Of a stretch of DNA of 9,392 nt, positions 1-5,631 are shown in pieces (the stretch's first letter is position 1; every line of letters begins with the position of its first letter). The notes below the pieces were generated by a model. That model ran no database searches, was not told the DNA's origin, and was given only the letters and a program-made list of their open reading frames with translations. The DNA is from CALJUZ01 sp003387805 (lineage in GTDB: Bacteria > Bacillota > Limnochordia > Limnochordales > ZCTH02-B6). The position numbers and the translations under genes were made by a program. The stretch covers positions 1 to 9,392 of the forward strand of contig CALJUZ010000048.1 of NCBI GenBank assembly GCA_937975235.1. The letters run 5' to 3'.

Positions 1-48
1 CGACCACCGAGATCTACACTCTTTCCCTACACGACGCTCTTCCGATCT
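1..48 (+). other. Illumina TruSeq/P5 adapter (assembly contamination)
   Basis: Bases 1-48 match, as far as I can recall the oligo, the 3' 48 bases of the 58-base Illumina universal (P5) adapter, ending in the characteristic GCTCTTCCGATCT at 36-48. The first ten bases of the oligo are absent. Phage coding sequence starts directly after it at base 49 or 50. This is an untrimmed library artefact at the end of a contig and should be masked. By chance it stays open in the same frame as the following ATPase gene, so it could be wrongly translated as that protein's N-terminus. Confidence 0.97.
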
Positions 49-49
49 C

Positions 50-2200
50 CGCTCCCTGCTGTACTGGAAGCTGACCGCGAAGACGGCGAAAACCGAAGCC
101 TACCTGCAGCGCCAGACCGGCGCGGACAGCTGGGAGCCCGTCACGCTGCCGGACGGCACCACCAGCGACGGCAAGGCGAAGACATACGACCGGGTCGTGG
201 AAGGGATCCTGGGATCCCCTCGTCTGTTCTTCACCGCCGCCTTCAGCGCCCAGGGCCGGACCCAGCTTTCAAGCTACAGCCAGGGGGATATAAAGGCCCT
301 AATGTCCGAAGTCCTGGGCCTGGATGCCATCCAGGAACTGGGGGATAAGGCCGGGGACGTTGCCAAGGGCTTGCGCCGCCACCTGCAGACCGTGCGGGAC
401 CAGCTGCAGGGCCTGGAAGCGCAGCAGCAGCAGGCCCAGCAGCTCCAGGACCGGATCGGCAGCGACAAGGCCAGCCTGTCCATGTATGACGAAGCGGTCC
501 GCCAGACCCGGGAAAAGGCCCGGGCGGCCGCCACGGCCCTGGCCCAGGTTGAAAAGGACCAGCAGGACGCGGAAGCCACCCGACTGAAGCGCCAGGACCT
601 GGAACAGCAGCTGACCCAGGCGCTGGAACAGCAGCGCCAGGACACGGCCCAGGCAGACCAGGATATCCGCGCGGAACGGGACCAGCAGGACGCGCACCGC
701 AAGGCGGCCGCGGACCGGCTCCAGTCCCTCCAGCAGCAGCAGGCCGCCGCCCAGCGCACGAAGGACCAGGCGGGCCAGGTGCTGGCCCAGCGGGACGCCA
801 TCGAACTGGCAGCCCAGCAGCTGCCAGACCTGCAGCAGGCCGAACAGGAAGCCGCACACGCCCTCGAACAGGCCAGGGCGGACGCCCAGGCAGCGAAGGA
901 AGCCCGGGCCGAACTGCAGGCCCTGGACGGCCACCTGCAGGCCCTGGTGGATGCCGGCAAGCGTGCCAGCTCCTACCACGTGGAACTGCAGGGCCGGTGC
1001 GCGCTCATTGACGAAGTGCCGTGCCAGGGCACGGACCTACAGGGCCGGTGCAAGCTGCTGGCCGAAGCACGGGAAGCCGGGGACCGGCTGCCGGACGCGA
1101 AGGCCACCCTGGAACAGAAACAGGCGGAGTACCGGCAGAAACAGGAAGCCCGCAAGGAACTGGCCGCGAAGGTGGAAGGCCTGGCGGAACTGGAACAGGC
1201 TCTGCAGCAGGCCCAGGACGCGCACCGCAAGGCCCAGGCGGCCGTTGCCGAAGCCCAGCGCCTGGCAGCCCGTGCCGATGAACTGGGGCGCGCCCAGCAG
1301 CAGGCGGACCAGGCAGCGGAACAGCTGGACCAGCTGGAACGCGCGATAGCGGAGCACGGCCAGCAGGTGGAACAGGACCAGGCCGCCCAGGCGGAGCGCA
1401 TGGCCGAACTGGAACGCCGGCGGGAAGCCGCTGAAGCCAGGCAGCAGTCGGCTATTGACCGGATCCGGCAATCACTGGACGCGCTCCCCGTGCCCGGGGA
1501 TGACAGCGCGCTGCAGGGTGCACGCCAGGCGCTCCAGCAGGCTGAAGCCGCCCAGCAGCAGGCCGAAGCCGAAGCGGACAAGGTGCGGGGCGCTATCGCC
1601 CACCAGGAAGGGCAGCTGCAGGCCCTGGCGGAAGCCCTGGTCAAGGTGGACCAGCTGAAGGACCAGGCCGCCGCCCTGGAAGCGGAGACCGTGCACTGGG
1701 TGACCCTGCAGCGGGCGCTGGGGCGCGACGGCATCCTGTCCCTGTCGATTGATGACGCGGGGCCCACGCTGTCCAGCCTGGCAAACGACCTGCTGCTGAC
1801 CTGCTACGGCCCGCGGTTCACGGTCCGCATTGACACCCAGGCGGAAACAAAGGGCGGGGACCTCCGGGAAACCTTCGACATCATGGTCCTGGACGCGGAC
1901 ACGGACGAAGCCAAGTCGGTGCGGGAAATGTCCGGCGGGGAACGGATATGGATAAACGAAGCCCTGACCCGGGCCATTGCCCTGTACCAGGCGCAGCAGT
2001 CCGGGCACACCTACGCCACGCTGTTCTCGGACGAAGCGGACGGGGCTCTGGACCACGAACGGAAGCAGCAGTTCTTGCGGATGAAGCGCCGGGTGCTCGA
2101 ACTGGGCGGGTATTCGCGGGAAGTCTTCATCAGCCACACCCCCGAATTGTGGGGGCTGGCGGATCATGTCATCGACCTGGGGGAACCTCTGAATGGATAG
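50..2200 (+). CDS. SbcC/Rad50-like recombination ATPase, 5'-truncated
   Basis: This is an SMC/Rad50/SbcC-type ATPase, probably the ATP-driven subunit of a phage DNA end-processing nuclease. The frame is open from base 50; a GTG at 197 is an internal Val, because the family-typical segment around LFFTAAFSAQG (about 224-256) needs more protein before it. The Walker A lobe is lost beyond the contig end. About 716 residues remain. Counting from the 197 codon, residues about 50-500 are an Ala/Gln/Glu-rich coiled coil. A turn region carries Cys268, Cys276 and Cys285 in place of a CxxC zinc hook. The C-terminal lobe has the ABC signature SGGE (1931-1942), Walker B with D-loop YATLFSDEADGALD (2012-2053) and a switch His in FISHT (His codon 2135). 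The stop overlaps the next gene by 8 bp. A partner SbcD/Mre11-like nuclease would be expected upstream, outside the window. The family call is firm; the exact role is inferred. Confidence 0.9.
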   Translation, partial: RSLLYWKLTAKTAKTEAYLQRQTGADSWEPVTLPDGTTSDGKAKTYDRVVEGILGSPRLFFTAAFSAQGRTQLSSYSQGDIKALMSEVLGLDAIQELGDKAGDVAKGLRRHLQTVRDQLQGLEAQQQQAQQLQDRIGSDKASLSMYDEAVRQTREKARAAATALAQVEKDQQDAEATRLKRQDLEQQLTQALEQQRQDTAQADQDIRAERDQQDAHRKAAADRLQSLQQQQAAAQRTKDQAGQVLAQRDAIELAAQQLPDLQQAEQEAAHALEQARADAQAAKEARAELQALDGHLQALVDAGKRASSYHVELQGRCALIDEVPCQGTDLQGRCKLLAEAREAGDRLPDAKATLEQKQAEYRQKQEARKELAAKVEGLAELEQALQQAQDAHRKAQAAVAEAQRLAARADELGRAQQQADQAAEQLDQLERAIAEHGQQVEQDQAAQAERMAELERRREAAEARQQSAIDRIRQSLDALPVPGDDSALQGARQALQQAEAAQQQAEAEADKVRGAIAHQEGQLQALAEALVKVDQLKDQAAALEAETVHWVTLQRALGRDGILSLSIDDAGPTLSSLANDLLLTCYGPRFTVRIDTQAETKGGDLRETFDIMVLDADTDEAKSVREMSGGERIWINEALTRAIALYQAQQSGHTYATLFSDEADGALDHERKQQFLRMKRRVLELGGYSREVFISHTPELWGLADHVIDLGEPLNG

Positions 2201-2552
2201 GATGAAAGCCATAGAACAGGTGAAGGAAGGCCTGGCCCTGCTGCAGGAAGGGGCCCGGTATGCTTCCGATGCCTGCCAGCACCTGCAGCAGGCCCTGGAC
2301 CTGCTGGACCACCCACGCGAAGCCCTGACGGACCGGGAGCGCCACGTCCTGGAAGTCATCACCGGCTGGGAAGGGCAGCGGCCGCCCAGCTTCCAGGAAC
2401 TGGCGGAAGCGTGCGGGCTGTCCTCCCGCAGCTATGCCAGGGACCTGGTTATCTCGCTTGAAGACAAGCGGTACGTCCAGCGGGCCACCGGCCGGGCCCG
2501 CGCGTTCAAAGTCCTACGGCCTGCACCACCTACAGCGGAGAAACAGCCATGA
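2193..2552 (+). CDS. LexA-like winged-helix DNA-binding protein
   Basis: A 119-residue protein. Residues 1-44 are predicted helical (heptad-like Leu and Ala spacing, possible dimerisation). Residues 45-108 resemble the LexA N-terminal winged helix-turn-helix: LTDRERHVLEVI, then PPSFQELAEACGLSSRS as the helix-turn-helix, then a short wing ending in RAFKVL. There is no Ala-Gly cleavage site and no Ser/Lys peptidase domain, so it is not a full LexA or CI-type repressor. The ATG at 2193 is preceded by GGGGGA at 2179-2184 with good spacing and overlaps the ATPase stop by 8 bp; an ATG at 2202 is an alternative. It ends in an ATGA overlap with ssb. It may regulate the early operon or act as a replication accessory factor; neither role is shown by the sequence. 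Confidence 0.8.
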   Translation: MDRMKAIEQVKEGLALLQEGARYASDACQHLQQALDLLDHPREALTDRERHVLEVITGWEGQRPPSFQELAEACGLSSRSYARDLVISLEDKRYVQRATGRARAFKVLRPAPPTAEKQP

Positions 2553-3037
2553 GCGGAGTAAACAAAGTCATTATCGTGGGGCGCCTGGGCCAGGACCCCG
2601 AAGTCAGGTACACGCCCAGCGGGTCAGCCGTTGCGAACCTCAGCGTGGCCACGTCCGAAACCTGGAAGGACAAGGAAAGCGGGGAGCGCCAGGAAAAGAC
2701 GGAATGGCACCGGGTGGTCATGTTCGGCCGCATTGCCGAAGTTGCCGGGGAATACCTCCGCAAGGGGGCCCAGGTGTACCTGGAAGGCAAGCTGCAGACC
2801 CGGAAATGGCAGGACCGCGAAGGGGTGGACCGCTACACGACCGAAGTTGTCATCGACATGAAGGGCACCATGCAGATGCTGGACAGCCGCCAGGGCGGCC
2901 AGCAGGGTGGCGGACAGCCTGCAGGGGGTCAGGGTCAGGGCGGAGCCTACCGCGAAGCCAGCGGCGGCCGCGCGCCCTCTCAGCAGCGCCAGACGCCCCC
3001 GCCGGTGGATGATTTCGACGACGACATACCGTTCTGA
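2549..3037 (+). CDS. ssb: Single-stranded DNA-binding protein
   Basis: SSB coats single-stranded DNA in replication and recombination. At 162 residues it is close to the usual bacterial/phage length. The OB fold spans about residues 1-110, opening with the classic MSGVNKVIIVGRLGQDPEVR and followed by TEWHRVVMFGRIAE and GAQVYLEGKLQTRKW. Residues about 112-150 are a Gly/Gln-rich disordered linker, and the protein ends in the acidic tip DDFDDDIPF that in bacterial SSB recruits partner proteins, so the interaction tail is intact. The start codon overlaps the preceding stop as ATGA, implying translational coupling, with GGAG at 2537-2540 as ribosome-binding site. Its place beside an SbcC-like ATPase fits a replication/recombination module. 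Confidence 0.97.
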   Translation: MSGVNKVIIVGRLGQDPEVRYTPSGSAVANLSVATSETWKDKESGERQEKTEWHRVVMFGRIAEVAGEYLRKGAQVYLEGKLQTRKWQDREGVDRYTTEVVIDMKGTMQMLDSRQGGQQGGGQPAGGQGQGGAYREASGGRAPSQQRQTPPPVDDFDDDIPF

Positions 3038-3048
3038 CTGGGGGCTCC

Positions 3049-3591
3049 ATGATTTCGCGCAAGCTGTACCAGATGACAGCCGGCAGACCGTGCCGGCTGA
3101 TAAAACCGCACGGCCGCCCATACCTGGAACGCTACTACCTGGGCCAGCGGTGGGGGTGGACCGCCTACCTGCACCGCTTCGTGGGCGCAGACGGTGACCA
3201 GGGGGCGCATGACCACCCGTGGCGCCGGGCGTTCGCGCTCTGCCTGGCCGGTGGATACCAGGAAGAACGGCTGCAGGCCTTTTGCACCCGGTCCGGCTGG
3301 GTGGATGTCCTCCGCCAGGTGAAGGCCGGCCGGGTCAACGTCCTGGACGGTCGGGACTTCCACCGGATTGTGCAGGCCAGGCCGGAAACCTGGACCCTGT
3401 TTCTGCACGGGCCCACCTGGAAGGGCTGGGGGTTCCTGCACAAGGTGGAACCGGACCACGCGGGGCGGCACACGGTGGTCTACCACCAGCCCTTTGAACT
3501 AACCGATGGCCGGCCATGGTGGGAAAACGCGCCCACGGGTGCCGAAGCCGGCCGCGAACCTTTCACGGGAGACAATCATGGTCGCGTATAA
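3049..3591 (+). CDS. Cupin-fold protein with HDHP motif, unknown substrate
   Basis: A 180-residue protein whose central part looks like a single cupin barrel. AHDHPW (His54, His56) followed by GGYQEE (Glu72/Glu73) fits cupin motif 1 (HxH with a downstream Glu). FHRIV with His105 fits the His of motif 2. These are the usual metal ligands, so a metal-binding enzyme or sugar/nucleotide-binding protein is plausible. Aromatic stretches WTLFLHGPTWKGWGFL (about 115-130) and YHQPF follow. From memory, similar proteins occur as unannotated phage ORFs; I cannot name the reaction. The ATG at 3049 has GGGGG at 3040-3044, and the gap after ssb is 11 bp. The 3' end overlaps the next gene by 14 bp. Confidence 0.72.
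   Translation: MISRKLYQMTAGRPCRLIKPHGRPYLERYYLGQRWGWTAYLHRFVGADGDQGAHDHPWRRAFALCLAGGYQEERLQAFCTRSGWVDVLRQVKAGRVNVLDGRDFHRIVQARPETWTLFLHGPTWKGWGFLHKVEPDHAGRHTVVYHQPFELTDGRPWWENAPTGAEAGREPFTGDNHGRV
3567..3572 (+). promoter_or_regulatory. Ribosome-binding site of the ASCH gene
   Basis: GGGAGA with a five-base spacer to the ATG at 3578. It lies inside the end of the cupin gene and decides the start of the ASCH-domain gene over the in-frame codon at 3506. Confidence 0.7.
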
Positions 3592-3931
3592 CTTCCAGGC
3601 GCAGTTCGCGGACGCGGTGGCGTCCGGTGCCAAGCGCCAGACGATCAGGGCCACCGGGAAGCGCAGACACGCGCGCGCCGGTGATCCACTGCAGCTCTAC
3701 ACGGGGATGCGCTCGAAGTCATGCCGCAAGCTGCTGGAAGCGGTGTGCGTGCAGGCGGTGCCGGTGCATATCAGCGAAGACGGGGCGGTGACCTGGGCCG
3801 GCAGCCAGCTACCTGGCGCCCAGGTGGCAAGCCTTGCCCTTCAGGACGGGTTCCAGGACGTTGCCGCGTTCCTGGATTTCTTCAGGACCCAGCACGGCCT
3901 GCCCTTCCAGGGCGTGTGCATCAGCTGGTAG
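3578..3931 (+). CDS. ASCH-domain protein (PUA-like fold)
   Basis: A 117-residue protein. I chose the ATG at 3578 because GGGAGA at 3567-3572 sits five bases before it; the frame can be extended back to 3506, but that would overlap the cupin gene by 86 bp and has no supporting site. Residues 16-24 (SGAKRQTIR), followed by AGDPLQLYTGMR (34-45), match the ASCH/PUA-like pattern of a G-x-K-x-x-TIR strand-loop and a vGD-x-l-x-l strand. ASCH domains are thought to bind RNA or modified nucleobases; some act as amidohydrolases on acetylated cytidine. Nothing in the sequence defines the substrate here. It overlaps the cupin gene by 14 bp and is followed 9 bp later by the membrane-protein gene. Confidence 0.78.
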   Translation: MVAYNFQAQFADAVASGAKRQTIRATGKRRHARAGDPLQLYTGMRSKSCRKLLEAVCVQAVPVHISEDGAVTWAGSQLPGAQVASLALQDGFQDVAAFLDFFRTQHGLPFQGVCISW

Positions 3932-3940
3932 GGGGTGACC

Positions 3941-4309
3941 ATGTGCGAAGACTCCATCGCCTGGGTGTTCATCACCTGGGCCGGCGCAATACTGGCGGCC
4001 ATCGGCCTGGCGCTCTGCTCTGTCTGGGCGCTCCGCGTCATGTCCGAGGCCTGGTTCTGGATTTCATACCGCCGGCAGCAGCGGAAAGGCCACCAGCAGA
4101 CCGCGCGGGAATCCGGGTGGTTTGTAGGCCAGCCGCCGCAGGGCGTCCAGCTACTGGCGAAGGTTCACCACTGGGGCGTGTCCCTGGGGGTGGTAAAGGG
4201 GGCCAGGTTCCACGGTGACGGGTTCAGCTGTCCGGCTGAAAACGTGCTGGGCTGGATCCGGGTTCCGGGCACAAGGGTAAAGCGGGGGGCTGACGATGCG
4301 GAAGGTTGA
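3941..4309 (+). CDS. Small single-pass membrane protein, unknown function
   Basis: A 122-residue protein from the ATG at 3941, with AGGGGG at 3930-3935 properly placed before it; the in-frame GTG at 3935 sits inside that G-run and is unlikely. Residues about 7-31 (from AWVFITW to SVWALR) form one hydrophobic transmembrane helix, followed by a basic stretch RRQQRKG that by the positive-inside rule favours an N-out, C-in orientation. The remaining roughly 75 residues are soluble, with a Trp/Gly-rich probable beta region (VHHWGVSLGVVKGARF and LGWIRVP). I do not recognise a family. It overlaps the DUF1643 gene by 14 bp, so the two are probably co-translated. Confidence 0.7.
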   Translation: MCEDSIAWVFITWAGAILAAIGLALCSVWALRVMSEAWFWISYRRQQRKGHQQTARESGWFVGQPPQGVQLLAKVHHWGVSLGVVKGARFHGDGFSCPAENVLGWIRVPGTRVKRGADDAEG

Positions 4310-4838
4310 AGGAATCCACGAAGACGCCACCAGCGCCGCCGTGTACTCGGATTGCGGCGCCTACCGCTACCGGCTCTGGTATCTCTGGGAGCCCGGCCGG
4401 CCGGTGCTGCTGGCCTTGATGCTGAACCCGTCAACGGCCACCGAAAGCCAGACGGACCCCACGGTGGAACGGTGCAAGCGCCGCGCCCAGCGCCTGGGCT
4501 TTGGCGGGCTCGAAGTCGCTAACCTGTTCGCTCTCAGGTCCACGGACCCGCGCCAGCTGTACCAGCACCCGGACCCGGTGGGACCGGACAACGACCGCGC
4601 TATCCTGGACGCGGTGACCCATGCGGACGCGGTGATGTGCGGGTGGGGGAATCACGGCCAGCACCTGAAACGCGGATGGCAAGTGCTGCAGATGCTGGAC
4701 GATGCGGGGCTTGTCGGGAAGCTGGCGGCACTCGGGGTGACCATGGAAAAGCACCCGAAGCACCCGCTGTACGTGTCCTATTCCGCCCAGCTGGTGCCCC
4801 TGGCCCAGCTGTTCGGTCACCTACTGGCGCGGGGATAG
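4296..4838 (+). CDS. DUF1643 family protein
   Basis: A 180-residue protein with the landmarks of DUF1643, a family found in phages and bacteria without an established activity: LLALMLNPSTA (38-48) and DPT (54-56), then CKRRAQRLGFGGLEVANLFA (60-79), RSTDPRQL (81-88), DPVGPDND (93-100) and CGWGNHG (115-121). Length fits the family. The conserved Asn, Asp and Gly clusters suggest an enzyme or ligand-binding fold, but no catalytic set is established. GGGGGG at 4284-4289 precedes the ATG at 4296. It is the last gene of the + strand unit and is followed by a strong terminator. Confidence 0.88.
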   Translation: MRKVEGIHEDATSAAVYSDCGAYRYRLWYLWEPGRPVLLALMLNPSTATESQTDPTVERCKRRAQRLGFGGLEVANLFALRSTDPRQLYQHPDPVGPDNDRAILDAVTHADAVMCGWGNHGQHLKRGWQVLQMLDDAGLVGKLAALGVTMEKHPKHPLYVSYSAQLVPLAQLFGHLLARG

Positions 4839-4848
4839 GCGGGGGCGC

Positions 4849-4854
4849 TATACT
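4849..4854 (+). promoter_or_regulatory. Possible -10 hexamer TATACT
   Basis: TATACT in an otherwise GC-rich gap directly after the DUF1643 stop. No TTGACA-like -35 lies 16-19 bp upstream and no TGn extension precedes it, so a sigma70 promoter is weakly supported. If used, it would make a transcript of about 90 bases ending at the terminator. Confidence 0.2.
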
Positions 4855-4870
4855 ACAGGGGCCGGCGCTG

Positions 4871-4893
4871 GCAGACCCCGGAAACACGTCTGC
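4871..4893 (+). other. Small hairpin before the terminator
   Basis: GCAGAC (4871-4876) and GTCTGC (4888-4893) form a perfect six-pair stem around an 11-base loop. With the terminator it makes two hairpins in tandem at the 3' end of the early operon. It may protect the mRNA 3' end or belong to a small RNA; its function is unknown. Confidence 0.45.
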
Positions 4894-4902
4894 TGTCTCC
4901 CA

Positions 4903-4949
4903 CCCCGGCGGCCTCCCCTCACCCACCTGGCCGCCGGGGTTCTTTTATT
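4903..4949 (+). terminator. Rho-independent terminator of the early operon
   Basis: CCCCGGCGGCC (4903-4913) pairs perfectly with GGCCGCCGGGG (4929-4939): an 11-pair GC-only stem with a 15-base loop, followed by TTCTTTTATT (4940-4949). It lies 64 bp after the DUF1643 stop. The T-tract is only on the + side; on the - strand the same hairpin is followed by a G/A-rich run, so it should stop rightward transcripts only. The tail of the T-tract overlaps the stop codon of the hydrolase gene on the other strand. Confidence 0.92.
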
Positions 4950-5631
4950 CTACCTCTGCCCACTGCCCTTCCTGTTCGTCCAGGTGGTCCAGTTCATCCA
5001 GGGCCAGGGAAACCACCAGATCCCCCAGTTCCTGCAGCCTGTCCCACCGATAGGCGCCGCTGTGGCCTACCTTGGCGTCCGGGCGCAATCCCAGGGCCCG
5101 GTGCAGCCAGACCGTGCGGCCGCGCGGATCGTCTCCAGTATATCCCCACCGGCCCATGGCCCCCCACGGGGTTTGCTTACCGAACAGCCGAAGCGGGGAT
5201 AGCCGGCGCAGCCACTCGCCTGCCAGGACGGCCATGTCGTCAGGCGTTGCCAGGGCATACATGCGTTGCAGGTACGGGTTCTCCGGGATGGAATCAGACC
5301 GAAGGGCGGGGTTCAGGTAGATCAGGCGCTCGAACGGGGCGCCCAGCTCGCAGGCCTTGTGCAGGACCGCGCACCCGTTGGAATGGCCCAGCCCGATGTC
5401 ACCGGGCCGGACTTCATCCACCAGGCGGATGGCTTCGCGGGGGGTGATGAACCGCACCCGCAAAAGCCCCAGCAGAAACCCGGTCCACCCGTAGTCCACC
5501 CGAATGACGGGCACGCCCTCAGCCTCGAAGAACGAAGCCAGGCGGAACAGGCGGCGCGGGTCCCGCACGTTGTAGCCGTGGACAATAAACACGGTGGGGG
5601 CCTCCACGGTGGCCCCTGGCTCGGTCTTCAC
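4945..5631 (-). CDS. Alpha/beta-hydrolase, candidate lytic esterase/lipase
   Basis: A 228-residue alpha/beta-hydrolase. FIVHGYN (15-21) is the strand plus oxyanion-loop HG motif, GLGHSNGC (80-87) is the nucleophile elbow with Ser84, ATPDD (128-132) offers the acid Asp, and VGHSGAY (188-194) offers the catalytic His190. All three members of a Ser-Asp-His triad are therefore plausible in the right order. No signal peptide is visible. It starts with GTG at 5631, overlapping the lipoprotein stop as GTGA with no strong ribosome-binding site, so translation is probably coupled. It is the last gene of the leftward unit, after endolysin and lipoprotein. Position and fold suggest an esterase helping lysis, in analogy with but not homologous by any evidence here to mycobacteriophage LysB. 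A host-modifying lipase or peptidase-like hydrolase is an alternative. Confidence 0.8.
   Translation of the reverse strand: MKTEPGATVEAPTVFIVHGYNVRDPRRLFRLASFFEAEGVPVIRVDYGWTGFLLGLLRVRFITPREAIRLVDEVRPGDIGLGHSNGCAVLHKACELGAPFERLIYLNPALRSDSIPENPYLQRMYALATPDDMAVLAGEWLRRLSPLRLFGKQTPWGAMGRWGYTGDDPRGRTVWLHRALGLRPDAKVGHSGAYRWDRLQELGDLVVSLALDELDHLDEQEGQWAEVE

Noticed and set aside
197..199. GTG at 197 as the true start of the ATPase
   Set aside because: The frame is open back to the adapter boundary, the upstream residues fit the SbcC N-terminal lobe, and Walker A would be absent from a protein starting here.
202..217. Two GGATCC sites close together suggesting a cloning junction
   Set aside because: The reading frame and SbcC-like protein sequence continue smoothly across them, so they are part of the gene.
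421..1600. Many CAG-rich stretches as a trinucleotide repeat or CRISPR-like array
   Set aside because: They are Gln codons in a Gln/Ala-rich coiled coil, irregularly spaced and in frame, with no spacers.
1472..2362. A 296-codon open frame on the - strand opposite the ATPase
   Set aside because: The + strand frame carries the ABC signature, Walker B and H-switch motifs. The antisense product is compositionally odd (Arg/Gln/Gly-rich) and without motifs.
3506..3577. N-terminal extension of the ASCH protein to 3506
   Set aside because: It would overlap the cupin gene by 86 bp, and a good ribosome-binding site precedes the ATG at 3578.
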